Shown here piece after piece: positions 36,496 to 47,969 of a stretch of DNA of 64,000 nucleotides (its first letter is position 1; each line of letters begins with the position of its first letter). The position numbers and the translations under genes were made by a program. The notes beneath the pieces were generated by a model that ran no database searches, had not been told where the DNA came from, and saw only the letters and a program-made list of their open reading frames with translations. The stretch covers positions 15,029,848 through 15,093,847 of the forward strand of contig NW_026622986.1 of assembly GCF_023065955.2 (NCBI RefSeq), written 5' to 3'. Source of the DNA: Ursus arctos. Taxonomy: Eukaryota > Chordata > Mammalia > Carnivora > Ursidae.

Positions 36496-39253
36496 CTGGA
36501 ATCAAAAACATCAATGACTATGGCAGAGGAAAGGAGCCTGACTTTGGCCATTTCTTTTGCCTGCCCTGCAGAATCAGGTAAAAGACATGAACAGACAATC
36601 CAACTGTTGTCTACAGTCAACCGGACAAAAAGTTCTTTCACCATACAACAGGCAAAAATAAATACGGAAAAGGAGCAAAGTGACTCCAGCGTTTCTTTCC
36701 CTTTTTTGCTCCTCAAGAAAGAATTCTTCTTTCCCTGTGGTCCTCCACCCACAAACATCGGTTAGCGTGGACTTTCTTTCAAGATCTGAGCAAGGAAAGC
36801 TTTCCCACTTTCAGGGACAATAAAGCTCCGATACTTACACTACGTTCAAAGAGATTTGGTTAATATTTAAATATTTAATAGTTTACTTTGCCCAAACACC
36901 TGGTTTTCTGCTTATCTCATGAATGCACACAAAGGAAAATGGTTTTTCCTTCAAACACTTTCAGCAAGGAACAGAAAATGTTATTTGCAGTCCAGGAAAA
37001 AAAAAAAGTACCACCAAGATCAAAACTAGTATCTTTACAATGCCTTTTTTTCCTTCCATAGTGGCTATTAAAAATACTCGTCTACGTACAAGAGGACTGA
37101 CTGGACGTGCAGAGTGTTTAGAAGGAACAGCAGCAGACGGAATCTTCTGCTTGTCTTTTCTCCTTCTGAGCCCGGAGTCAGTCATACCGCAGCAAAAGAC
37201 AGAAGTCCCGCATCTTGCTCAGAGCCTACCTTAAAATTATTTAAGAGCATAGGAACGTCTACGAAGTCCTTCTCCCTCCACATTCAGCTTTCATCAGCAG
37301 AAGGGCCACCCAAGGCACTTTCAGCCCCGTCTACACTGCGTCCTTCCAAGGCCGGCGCGCTGAGCTCGGGGACCTGTGTGCAGGGAGGCGCATTCCTTTC
37401 CTCCAGGTGCAACCACACGCTCCGTGGGCTGATCGCAATCTCTGAGATTACTGGGTTATGTTTTGTTTTAAATGAAGTGGAGGATTCTTGGACTCGTCTT
37501 GCTTCCCTCCTTTAAATATCTGTCAGTAATTGCTTTGAAGCAATGACTAGCCCAAGCTTGCAGGGCTGCTCTAGACGGCAAGTAGCTCGTTAGGAGCCGG
37601 CGTGAGAGGGAGCATGCAGCCCTTGTTATTACAGGGGCTAGCTCTCTAGGAAGGCGAAAGCTCACAGAAGGTGAGGACATGGGGGGTTCCTCCGGTGAAT
37701 CCCCGCTGTGGCTCTGGAGGGAGGGGAGTCACAAGGGACTATATGATGAAACTGAAAACCTTACTTGAGTCATGAAAAAAACTTAGTGTGATTCTAAAGG
37801 TATTTAAAATACACGAGGTTGGTTTATGATTAATTTAGAAACATGCTCATTCAAGATGAACCAACAGTAAAGGCCCAGATTGCATTTACCATGGCAACAT
37901 TTACAACATGGAATTTCAACCTGAACGCTCTATAGCATTTCCCTAAAGGAAAATATGAAGAACCCAACACAGCGACGAAATAGTTAAATGTTTAACCAAC
38001 ACACTCTCACTTCAAAAACACTGGATGTGAAAGGAAATTCGTCTCTGGGCTCAGAAGATTAAAGCCATTGTCTTCAGTGACAAACCACATAGTACATTTT
38101 TGGAGGGGGGAGAGAATCTATACGATGCTGCCGGTGAGAATTTATTCTACCACTCAAATAAAATAAAATTGAGGCATTTTATGCATATAAGCAAAGAGAG
38201 AGAAGAGTTCTTTGAAAAAGACACACATAGGAGCACCTGGCATAAACACATTCATCACCAAATAGCAACACTTTATCCACTTAAGTATGTTTAGATCCAC
38301 TTTTACGGGTAAATCAAACTACTGAAAAGTAAAGTCACAGACAAACTTATAAATCAGTGACTTTCCCATTAGATTTTTTAAAAATGACTTTCACAAATGG
38401 AAACATATTAACGGAAAATTATTCATGTTGAAGGACAGGAGCCTGTCTTCTCTCAAGCACTATTTTCATCTGTTTTATCAACTGACTTCGCATTAAGGAG
38501 AATCACCTCAGTCTGAAAGTTGGGAGGACCTTTACCCCTTCGTCCTCCCTACCTTCTCTCTCTCCAAAACTTCCTTGGGACACTCCGGAAGAACGCATAA
38601 AGAGAACCCTAGCAGTAATGGTTTGAGGTTTGGGAAAAGCTCTAGAAAATCATGACTCTTTGCCATTTCAAAGTGCTTGCATGAAAAAATAAATAAATAA
38701 AAATGTGTGCATCGGCTGCAAGACAGTGGGGTCCATTTGTTCCCAATAACCTCACCCGGCTTGAGCTCCATAGCCCAATGTGGCTTTATGTAGTTTCATA
38801 CAGATTTATTATCACCATTTCTCTCCAGTCCTCTCACTGCAAAACATGGAAATTCAAGAAGATTGCTGTATAACAGCATGCCCATGTGGAAACACTGCAT
38901 GGGACTGTATGACCACAAACATACTTCCTACATACAATCTGATGGCTTCATGTATAAGTTCGTGCTCTGTAAATTCAGGGGTTTTTTTTAGTGACAAGCT
39001 GATTAATAATTCATCTTAAAAAACAACCATGAATTTTCTGATCCCCATGAATATTTAAACACGCTTTTTAAAGGCAGCAAGGTGGTGTAACAGACGTAGC
39101 CCTTATACGTTAGGGCATGTGTCAAACCTTGAAAGCCCTAAAGTACTCATACACCTTGGCACGCGCCTACATATGTCATTTGTGACCATTGTTACATATT
39201 GATCAGTTCACATTGTTATGCACTGGAGGCGCAGGGTTAAAAAGCGGTTTCTA

Positions 39254-39450
39254 GGGGCGCCTGGGTGGCGCCGTCCTTAAGCGTCTGCCTTCTGCTCAGG
39301 GTGTGATCCCGGAGTTCTGGGATCGAGCCCCACATCAGGCTCCTCCGCTGGGAGCCTGCTTCTTCCTCTCCCACTCCCCCTGCTTGTGTTCCCTCTCTCG
39401 CTGGCTGTCTCTATCTCTGTCGAATAAATAAATAAAATCTTTAAAAAAAA
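39254..39450 (+). mobile_element. SINEC, young type with TSD
   Basis: Head GGGGCGCCTGGGTGGCG, CTCCGCTGGGAGCCTGC core, AAATAAATAAAATCTTT tail. AAAAAGCGGTTTCTA and AAAAAGTGGTTTCTA flank it. Confidence 0.95.
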
Positions 39451-39624
39451 AAAGTGGTTTCTATTAATTTCATAATGAAGAAACAGGGCGTCCTGCTCTC
39501 CCCATGGGGAAGGGACCCAAAAATCCAAGTTGTGGCCTAGATCAGTTGGGCAGGGAACATTCTGAGGGAATAAAAAATAAAAACAAAAAAAAAACCCTCT
39601 TCACCAAAGGATGTGGACAGTCCT

Positions 39625-39742
39625 GTCTGGGGCTGCGCTTGGCAATGATGTGGCTGTGTGATCTTGAATTAGTCCCTTAACTTTCATGCATCTGAGTGTC
39701 TGGTTCCATACAACGAAAGGGCTGAATTAGTCATTCAATACT
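39625..39742 (+). mobile_element. MIR SINE fragment
   Basis: GATGTGGCTGTGTGATCTTG, AATTAGTCCCTTAACTTTCA. Confidence 0.65.
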
Positions 39743-40189
39743 TTGTTAAGTTCTAAAATGTCTAGGAGCTGTACTAGCGACTCCTTGTTTGTGCTAACTC
39801 CAGTCTGGTTGTCAGGCTGTTGGGCCGGGAGAGTTCGGAGGGGTCCGTTCTGCTCTAGACACTGCCACAGCAGACACAGATGCTTCTATTTCTGCGCCCC
39901 CTGCAATAGCATGAGTCCACTTAGCCTCATTTGACGGTACATTTCCTAAGGGGCTCTGCAGAAAGCCCACCTGGAAAGGGAGATTCTTTGGTAAGGCCAG
40001 CTATGTAAGAAAAGCATGGAGAGGGAGACTGCTTCTCGGCCTCTTTTCTTATGGTCCACAGCACAGGGTCCCCTGCTTCTACTTTAACCTATTGGTGTAA
40101 ATGATGTCCCAGTGGGATCATTACCTAACATGTTCACAGTCTCTGGGAGGGGAAAAAGCCCTTGAGAAGGAGCTGGGAGAGTTCCTGTC

Positions 40190-40300
40190 ACAAGCATGGC
40201 CTTAGGATGCTGATCAAGTCTCTCTACCACCTTCTGGGCCTCCGTTTCCCCAACTCTTCGATAAACAGTGGACTAGATTATTTCTTACATTCTTCTCAGA
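40190..40300 (+). mobile_element. MIR-like fragment
   Basis: GGATGCTGATCAAGTCTCTC then CTGGGCCTCCGTTTCCCCAA resemble the MIR core. Confidence 0.45.
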
Positions 40301-40505
40301 GGTAATAGGCAAAGATCTAGGTGGGAGAAGTCTGTCCTCATTTTTATAAACCAGACCTTATAAATGGATTATAGAAAAACAGATGGTGAATTCAGACCTG
40401 GGTAAGATGAGCCTGACAATCAGAGTAGTAGCTGTGCTTCCTTCCAGGGCACATGGAGAAATGAGGACGCAGTCCGCACTGCAGCAGTGCTCAATGCCGT
40501 ACGGT

Positions 40506-40507
<2 letters not shown>

Positions 40508-40543
<36 letters not shown>
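40508..40543. repeat. (CA)18 microsatellite, reads (UG)18 in KIAA1217 pre-mRNA
   Basis: A perfect 36-bp AC tract. On the transcript strand it is (UG)18 at intron positions +16 to +51 after the donor of the 199-nt exon. UG repeats are binding sites of TDP-43 and CELF-type splicing factors (established); an effect here is inference. Confidence 0.95.
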
Positions 40544-40545
<2 letters not shown>

Positions 40546-40558
40546 CGTAACTACCTAC

Positions 40559-40757
40559 CTTACATCATTTAGTTCATAATAGACATTTCGGCTTTCATCT
40601 TTGATGTAAATGGCGACGCTGGGTGATTCTAGCATTTTCATGGTGAGCTGCTGTGGAAAGGCACTTACGAAGAGAGCACGGATCGTGTCTGCACTTGTGA
40701 TTTCGTTCGGCATCCTGAGCTGCTTGGTTTCATCCCCGTACTGGAGATAGAGAACCC
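40559..40757 (-). CDS. KIAA1217: KIAA1217 (sickle tail) internal coding exon, AIP3-like N-terminal region
   Basis: Encodes 65 full codons beginning VLYLQYGDETKQLRMPNE and ending YYELNDV, plus a split Gly codon at the start and a split Arg codon at the end. I recognise this as the segment shared by KIAA1217/SKT and its paralogue SRCIN1 (p140Cap), within the actin-interacting-protein-3 (AIP3/Bud6-like) homology region. The NEITSADTI and ESRNVYYEL wording fits KIAA1217 better than SRCIN1. The acceptor is TTTTGCATGCAG before GGGTTCTC and the donor is AG before GTAGGT. The exon starts with two bases of a codon and ends with two, which matches the 1-base start of the next exon at 36495. KIAA1217 is a cytoskeleton/scaffold-type coiled-coil protein needed for intervertebral disc development in mouse (established). 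A (TG)18 tract begins 16 nt into the downstream intron. Exon identity is very likely; the orthologue-versus-paralogue call rests on remembered sequence. Confidence 0.95.
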
Positions 40758-41330
40758 CTGCATGCAAAATGAACACAGTTCTCAGTCCCAGATCAAGGCG
40801 CACACAACACACAGCAAAAGCTTAGCTGCCTCTGTCTTACCACAGGCAGCAACGATCGGGACAAGCTTGGAAAGCATGTAACAAGAGCTGTTTGTTTGGA
40901 ATTTCCAAGGAATGCACTTCCCGGTTATCACGTGAATACTCACTTTTATTCTCTGGAGTCCAGGCAGGTGTTAAAGAGGCTAATTTCCAACTATTTTAAA
41001 ACCAAAAGGACAAGAAGCTAACCTCTGGAAGCCTAAAGCAAAAGACAATACTTTATTCCCTTGAAAGGTATATTTAGCAATTTGACCCTGTAGGGTGGTT
41101 TTCCATGTTTTCCATTAACTAACAACATAATCATTATAGCAATGGGTAAGCTATATAATTTAAGTCTTTATAGTCCATTCAGAGACATTTTAACTGGAAA
41201 GGCTACAATATTTCTGTGGCTCTAATACATATTTATTGAACGTTTATACCAAATGAAACTAATGTTTCAGAAAGAAAAACAAGAAGCATGGGATCATGGA
41301 ATTTTAGAGTTCCAGGGGTATATGGCTTCC

Positions 41331-41835
41331 AAGGAACCATACTTCCCAGTATCCATGCCCCTGGGGAGTGTAGTCCCTTCCCACATTGACTCTGGGCTTG
41401 GCCATGTGACTTGTTTTGACCAATGAGACGTTAGCAAGTAAAGTACAAAATGGAGGCTTGGTTAGTGCTTGCACGCTAGACCTTGTCCTCTTGACAAGTG
41501 TGGTCTTGGATGCTCCCTCACAGAACCAAGCTTCTGTGATCCAGCTGAGCCACTTGGGGAGACCACATGAAGAAGAATGAAAGACCCTGACTGACGGCCC
41601 CCACTAAGCCTCCAGTCTCTACACCACGGGTCAGTCATGTGGGTGGCCCACCTTGGGAGGAGAACCCCCAGCTCCAGGTGACCTGCCCCAGCTGCCATCA
41701 CATGGAACTGAAATGCGATACCCCCTCCAAACCTCGCCCAAATTACAGAATAAAGAAAGTAAGTAACTGTTGATTTAATTCACTATGTTTATGGTCACTT
41801 GTTATTCAAAAATGTGTAACTGAAACAGGATATCA
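41331..41835 (+). mobile_element. MLT1-type MaLR LTR
   Basis: GACTCTGGGCTTGGCCATGT, GACTTGTTTTGACCAATGAG, TTAGTGCTTGCACGC, CATGTGAAGAAG-like, ATTACAGAATAAAGAA... and TTATTCAAAAATGTGTAACTG are the MLT1 landmarks in order. Solo LTR; no internal coding region seen. Confidence 0.7.
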
Positions 41836-41934
41836 CAGATCCTGACATTTAATTTGAATCCACTTCTTGTGAGAATCTACTGAGGACAGACTAATGTCAC
41901 TAGAGCAAGCTTTGGCAGGAGAGACTCAAAAAAG

Positions 41935-43262
41935 AATACAAGATGGCGTCTGGTTACAATAAGGCAATTCATGCAACAGATTTGTCCCCATCTCCTCCTG
42001 AAATTCCATTAAAGTGACAATGAAGAATAAAAAAGCATAAATCAAAGAATTAAGGGAATGAGAGAGGAAACAGGACCAGACAAGAGAAGGAGGATACCTG
42101 AGTCTTCAAGGGGAGAACTCCAGATAAAACATGCAGTGCTAGGGAAGCTCGAAAAGCAAGGCACCAGATCCCTCTGAGAGGAGGAATGCAGGCTGAGAAG
42201 AAAGCATGAGGCCTGACTGAACTTTCTTTTCTTTCTAATGGTGCTGCAACCTGTCCGGAGCTCTTCTTTTATCCCACTCAGCCAACCAACTCCCTGCCTC
42301 CACAGAAGACTGAAGAGGAAGAACCAAACAGACTGGATTGTAGCTCGCCAGGCACAGACGAGGGAGGATGAGGTGCCTTCTCACAGAATGCTTGCAAAGG
42401 AGTGACCCTCAGTCAAGACACTGGAGGAACCCCTCTAGAAAAGCCGACTGGCCTGTGAGAAAAGACCAATGGATTTGTGAGGGTAAAGCTCAAGTTCTGT
42501 TTGATCCTCGCTGTGAAGTGGCCCAACCCATATATGAAAGCTCCCAGTTAGTACGACCATACCTCCCTCACACATTTGCAGACTATCCAGAATTACAGAC
42601 GTTTCATATGAGCCATGAACGTGGGACACCAAAATAAATAGAAAACAGAAACTCAGAAATGACAAGACAGTCCAAGAAAAGGGGAACATTTGGAGAGCAA
42701 GAGCAAGCTCTGGGAATCATGAGAGAAGGAATTAAAAATTCAGGAAGGAAGAGGGGAGCGTGGCTGGCTCAGTCGGTAGAGCATGTGACTCTTGATCTTG
42801 GGGTTGGGCGTAGAGTTTACTTAATTAAAAAAAAATTCAGGGAGGAAGAAAAAGTTGATGAAATCTCAGAAAGTGGAGCAAAAAGACTAAGGACAGGAGA
42901 GAGTGAAAAACAAGAAAAACAGAGAATTATTTCAGAGCATCCCAAGCATTACTAAAGGGAATTTCAGTAAAAGGGTTCAGGAAAAACAGAAGATTTACAA
43001 AAAGGGTCATAAAAAAATTTTCCCCAAACTGCAGGGCCTGAGATCAGAGATCGAAAAGGTTTATGAAACGCACAACATAATCAGGCTGGTCACCGGGACA
43101 TTCCAGACGGCAGGGGGGAGAACAGAAGGTCCTACAAGTTGCCAGAGGGGTGGGGAGAAAAGTCACAAACAAAGGAGCAGGGGTCAGAGAGGCAGGAGTT
43201 TTCTCAACAGCAACCCAGAAACCAGAAGACAATAGAGAAATAGCTTCGAAAATCCAGACGGC
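41935..43262 (+). mobile_element. Old L1/HAL1-like repeat, split by a short SINEC
   Basis: ATCAGAAACTCAGAAATGAC-like text, GAGAATTATTTCAGAGCATC and a TTTTCTCAACAGCAACCCAG, AAACCAGAAGACAATAGAG series recall old L1-type 5'/internal sequence. Assignment weak; the frames are broken. Confidence 0.35.
42753..42832 (+). mobile_element. Short SINEC, internally deleted, with TSD
   Basis: GTGGCTGGCTCAGTCGGTAG head and CTTGATCTTGGGGTTG, then directly GGGCGTAGAGTTTACTT, so the GAGCCCCACGT core is missing. The TSD is AATTCAGG(A/G)AGGAAGA on both sides. Confidence 0.88.
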
Positions 43263-43339
43263 AATATTTTTTATCTACATCTATATCCATCCAGACCGTC
43301 CATCGGGTATTTATGAAAGTTGGCCTCTCAGCGAGGCCT

Positions 43340-43633
43340 TCCCTCACCACCTTGTCAAAATTCCAGCACCCATTCTCCCAGATACTTCACACCCCCCACC
43401 CCCGTTCCATTTCTATTCCTCAGCATTTTTCACATATAATTCATATTTTAACTCTTGCTATTGCTTATCAACACTTTCCTCCTCTAGACTGCAAGCTTCA
43501 TGAGGTCGGGGATTTTTTTTTTTTTATGTATTTTGTTGTTCTTGTTCACCACAGTGCTCTTAGTACCTGCAGATACCACCTGTTACATAGCAGTTTCTCA
43601 ATAAATGTTTGTTGAATGAATGAAAGAATGAAT
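43340..43633 (+). mobile_element. L2 LINE 3' end
   Basis: CCTCTAGACTGCAAGCTTCA, TGAGGTCGGGGATTTTT, TTGTTCACCACAGTGCTC, CAGTTTCTCAATAAATGTTT, GTTGAATGAATGAAAGAATG, the L2 terminus. Confidence 0.85.
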
Positions 43634-44519
43634 GATTTCTCCGTCAGCCAAAAGGAGTGTTCATTTGGGGTCTATCCAAGCTACAAGAGCTTTTGCTACA
43701 TGAAACAGCCTAGTAATCCTGTTCCCTATTTGTACACACGTTAGAAATACTTCTCCGAAGTGGCTGTTCCCTTGACTGGAGTAGTCCTTTCGCACTGAGC
43801 ATAAGCAGGTAAATTTCCCCTCGGACAAAATTTGGATCCTCAGCTTCTTCAGGGAGCTAGTTTTTCAAAATATCCATGCTATTACACATTCCTCAGAGTT
43901 CAGAAAAATCCTTTCAAGTCTGTCTGATCACACATCTTGCAATTTTTCGCCCCAAACGGGAGATGCGGTGACTGTCCCATGTGATCGGTGGTGCCACAGC
44001 TAAAGGCCCAAACCACTCTTGAGGTCTGCGCCCCGACCACGGCTGGGCGAGGCCCCTGCCGATGGGCCACTTATGGCCTCACTCCAGTCAAATATCACAG
44101 CCTCATTCACCCAGAGGGCCTGGGTTTCATTCCTACATCTGCATTCTGTACGTGTGTGTGCTGGAAATAGAATCTGTAGGCTCTGGGAGAAGAAAAAAAA
44201 AAGGGCCCAAATTACGGTTACCTCGGGGTTTGGCAGGTGCGGCTGCCAGCTGGGTACATAAGTCCAGTTATAGATTGTGAAAATCCGGAGAAGGCAGGAC
44301 AGATGCCTTTACAAACAGAGGAGAATAGTCTTTTTACACTTAATTCAGTTTGCTTTCCCAATTCAGGAGAGGTATTTAGAAATGTTTAAACTCAGAAGGA
44401 AATCTCTTAATATATGATGGCGGATTACTGGCGCAGTGATGGGATTCAGCACGCTCTGGCATCCTCTCCCAGCTCTGAGCGGCGCTGCCTGCTCCGGATT
44501 ACAGGGGAAGTCTGAAGGA

Positions 44520-44740
44520 CTTTGGAGCATAAGCTCCTTTTTTACGAAGAAGGAAATTTCTAGGACGTCTGCTATGTGTCCGAAACGGTATGCGCGAGCT
44601 TCCCTTAAGCAGCACTGTATCTCTTATCAGATCGCTATTGTGGCCCCATTTCACAGAGAGGGAAGACAAAGCTCAGAAGGTCCAAGCAACTTTCCTGAAG
44701 TAAAAGCTAGTAAGTGACTAAATAGCTTGTATATCCCATT
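44520..44740 (-). mobile_element. MIR SINE
   Basis: TTGTGGCCCCATTTCACAGA, GAAGACAAAGCTCAGAAGGT, AGTAAAAGCTAGTAAGTGAC. Confidence 0.8.
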
Positions 44741-45274
44741 CTGTCCATCCACAGACCCGACGGTCTCTCCCTTGAAGCCTGTGGCCTCTGAAATCCTGCA
44801 CGGGACCACATCCAGTTCCTCCAGCCTTCCTCTCTGGACACTCTTAGTTGTCCCCACACTCTTTGCCTGACCATCTGCTTGAAGGTGTTGAAGCATGACG
44901 GGGGGCAGCTCGGAAAAAAGAGTGCTCTTGTTAAGTCAACTTAAATGGCGGACACATGGTTAGAAACAATCCACACGCTGAGGGGAGCCGGGGAAGGCAC
45001 AGAGCTCTGGAAACAACAGAGTGTTGAAATGAACCTCAGGACACGGGGAGCCCCTCTGAGAAGCCAGATTATTTAAGAGTACTTCCACCTCGATGGCCCT
45101 GCAGAGGCAATGTGGACTTTTCACCAAGAACTCTCAGTCACATTTTACAAAAAAAGGACACTTGGCGGGTCATGCTTGTGTGACACGTCCTCAGAATCAG
45201 TTCCAGAATGTGGGACATCCTCTCAAATATTCTTGATCTTGATAGGGTACACAAGGATTTTCACACTGTCACCT

Positions 45275-45874
45275 TGCTTGGACTGAACGTCTGGGTGTGT
45301 CCCCCCCCCTCTAATTCTTACATTAAGGTCCTAATCCCCCATGCCATGGTTTTTGGAGGTGGGGCCTCTGGGAGGTAATTCAGTCCTGAGCGTGGAGCAC
45401 GCTGATGGGATTACTGTCCTTCTAAGAACAGACCCCAGAGAGTCTGCTGTCTCTCTCTGCTGTCTGCAGTGTGGGGAAACAAAGTGCAGACGGCCACCAG
45501 CAAACCATATAGTCAGCCTTCCCCAGACACCAGATTTGCTGGTGCCTTGGTCTGGAACTTCCCAGCCTTTGGAATTGTGAGAAATAAATGGTTTTAAGAT
45601 ACCCAGTTTACGGTGGGGTGTCTGGGTGGCTCAGTCGGTTAAGTGTCCGACTCTTGATTTTGGCTCAGGTCATGATCTCAGGTTCCTGAGATGGAGCCCC
45701 ATGTTGGGCTCTGCGCTCAGTGGGGAGTCTGCTTCTCTCTCCCTCTGCTCCTCCCCCCATCCACACACACACACTCTCTCTCTCTCACTTTAAAATAAAT
45801 AGATAAATCTTAAAAAAAAAAAGGCACTCAGTCTATGGTAATTCGTTACAGCAGCCTGAATGGACTAATACAGA
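45275..45874 (+). mobile_element. MaLR (MST/MLT1-type) LTR, split by SINEC
   Basis: TTGGACTGAACGTCTGGGTG, TCCTAATCCCCCATGC, GGAGGTGGGGCCTCTGGGAG, CTGATGGGATTACTGTCC, GCTGGTGCCTTGGTCTGGAA, TTGTGAGAAATAAATGG, then after the SINEC CTATGGTAATTCGTTACAGC and GAATGGACTAATACAG. Solo LTR remnant. Confidence 0.85.
45615..45825 (+). mobile_element. SINEC inserted in a MaLR LTR
   Basis: Head GGGGTGTCTGGGTGGCTCAG, CT/CA-rich end, AAATAGATAAATCTT tail. Flanks ACCCAGTTTACGG (45601-45613) and ACTCAGTCTATGG (45826-45838) are a 13-bp TSD with three differences, so an older insertion. Confidence 0.93.
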
Positions 45875-46161
45875 CCTGTCTCCTATTCCTGCCTTATTAT
45901 CCCAAACCGGGCCACATCCCCATGGTACTAGAGTTGTCCTGGAACTCCCGCTGTCCTGCAAACTTAGCAGGCACATTTATCCTGCATGCTGTGCCACCAC
46001 CTTGGGTGACCTCCCCACCAGTTTGCTTGACATGAACACAACCTCCTCTGAGCGATTTCCCCCCACCACTCCTCCATCACTTTTCCACTAAGAATTCAGG
46101 AATTAATTTTTCTTATATAAGTGCTCACATTGTGTTTTATGAAATTGCAAACATAGTTTTT

Positions 46162-46368
46162 TTGTTTGCTTTTTGTTTTTTTTAAGATTTTATTTATTTA
46201 TGTGACAGAGAGAGACAGCAAGCAAGAGAGGGAACACAAGCAGGGGGAGTGGGAGAGGAAGAAGCAGGCTCCCAGCGAGGAGCCTGATGTGGGGCTTGAT
46301 CCCAGGACTCTGGGATCACGCCCTGAGCCGAAGGCAGACACTTAACGACTGAGCCACCCAGGCGCCCC
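46162..46368 (-). mobile_element. SINEC with 16-bp TSD
   Basis: TGCAAACATAGTTTTT at 46146-46161 and TGCAAGCATAGTTTTT at 46369-46384 flank a full minus-strand young-type SINEC. It faces the plus-strand copy at 46840. Confidence 0.95.
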
Positions 46369-46789
46369 TGCAAGCATAGTTTTTAATTCCACAATGTGAT
46401 TAGCTGTAAATGGGAAAATAGTAGAATGTTAAGCACAAAACAGATGCTCACATATCTTTTAGCTGAAAAGAGTTCAATTCTCCCTGTAATGTGGCCAAGT
46501 TAATACGTACGCTTGCCTTCTGGCATGCCTTCTACAATTTCCCCTAATTGGCATTTTCCACAGGGAGATGATGGTGACAATTCCAAATGACCAAAATTCC
46601 TCAGTTTCCCCAAATCCAATTTAAGATTACACAGATCAATATTTGCATTACAACTACGGCAAATGGCTAATGCTTTAAAAATATACAGCGTTCTTATAGT
46701 ACCTTCTGGTAGGAAACTCAGTCTTCAACTTAATAAGAAAAACATAAATATTAAAATATTAAGATAGCTTTTTAGACTTATAAAGTTGG

Positions 46790-47480
46790 CAGGGGTCTTT
46801 ACAATATAATAAACAATGTTGACAAGGGTCAGAAAAATGGGGGTGCCTAGGTGGCACAGTCGTTAAGCGTCTGCCTTCGGCTCAGGGCGTGATCCCGGCG
46901 TTATGGGATCGAGCCCCACATCAGGCTCCTCCGCTGGGAGCCTGCTTCTCCCTCTCCCACTCCCCCTGCTTGTGTTCCCCCTCTCGCTGGCTGTCTCTCT
47001 CTCTCTGCCAAATAAATAAATAAAATCTTCAAAAAAAAAAGAAAAATGAATTTTCTCACATACCACTGTTGGGGGATAAACTGACACCACTTCTCTAAAT
47101 GGCTACCTGTTAATATATGTCAAAATCCCCTCAAATTATACATATGGTTTGGGCCAGTAATTCCATTTCTACACATTTATGCACAGATATGGTAATGAGG
47201 GTGCTCAGTAAGGCGTCATCGATGAGAACAGTGTGGGGGAATCCCAACATTAGGGGATTCATTTAATAAATCCATTCACTTGAGAAATCTATTCACTGAA
47301 CACTACGCTGTTATTAAAAGGAATTCTAGAAGAATAGGAGAAAAACTTTACATTTTGTTAAGTGATAAAGGAACTCGATTCATAAAAGTCCATTAATCAC
47401 CTTGATGGCAGTGATGGGTCCAGGTTTTGTACGGTCAGAACCTTTACAGTTTTGAGGGACCTCTTTAAGAACAAAGTAAA
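46790..47480 (+). mobile_element. L1-like 3' region, split by SINEC 46840-47039
   Basis: TTGACAAGGGTCAGAAAAAT, then after the SINEC CATACCACTGTTGGGGG, ATATATGTCAAAATCCCC, CCAGTAATTCCATTTCTACA, TACGCTGTTATTAAAAGGAA, the degraded L1 tail series. Confidence 0.55.
46840..47039 (+). mobile_element. SINEC, young type with TSD, inside L1-like sequence
   Basis: AGAAAAATG (46831-46839 and 47040-47048) flanks a full copy with CTCCGCTGGGAGCCTGC core. Confidence 0.94.
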
Positions 47481-47969
47481 ATTCAGTATGAAAGTTAGCT
47501 ATTTACTTACGGGGCTGAACCTTGGTTCCCTCAGGCTCAGGGTAAGTCTACCTATTTGATGATGATACACCAAAATGACCAGACTGGTTGTCTTTGGGCG
47601 GTAAGCTCAGGGTTGATAATGTTCTCTACGGTTTTCTGTATCTTCCACATTTCCTAAAATAAGTATGCTTTGATTTGATGATCTGAAAAGATAACCCCCA
47701 CAGATCTAACGAGACTGGCCAATTAGGGATTCTACTCAGTAAACTGGGTAATTTTTTTGAGTCAAAAGAGGTGGGCCATGGGAGGCTCCTCCTACAGAAA
47801 CTTCCAGTGGAGTTGGTAGAATGTAAATTAGCATCTGAAATGACATTGGTATTGAATATAAACAAAAGATTCCAGTATAGTTAACATACTGGTGTACCCT
47901 TAAGAGACTGAATTCAAGAAAGAGTGTTCGGATTTAAGACAAAATGAATTAAGGGGGACCTGTAGGGAT

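Larger units (their letters stand above)
36496..40558 (-). other. KIAA1217: KIAA1217 intron, 4.06 kb
   Basis: Lies between the 199-nt and 94-nt exons. Contains one young SINEC (39254-39450), a MIR fragment (about 39625-39740), a weaker MIR-like piece (about 40190-40300) and the (CA)18 tract 40508-40543. Nothing specific recognised in 36500-39250. Confidence 0.85.

Noticed and set aside
40028..40055. U2 snRNA-like phrase GCTTCTCGGCCTCTT
   Set aside because: The match stops after about 14 bases; no branch-recognition region or Sm site follows.
40559..40757. Assignment of the exons to the paralogue SRCIN1
   Set aside because: The protein wording (DETKQLRMPNEITSADTI; the large exon with EGFYTDPYLYHEG) fits KIAA1217 better than the SRCIN1 sequence I recall.
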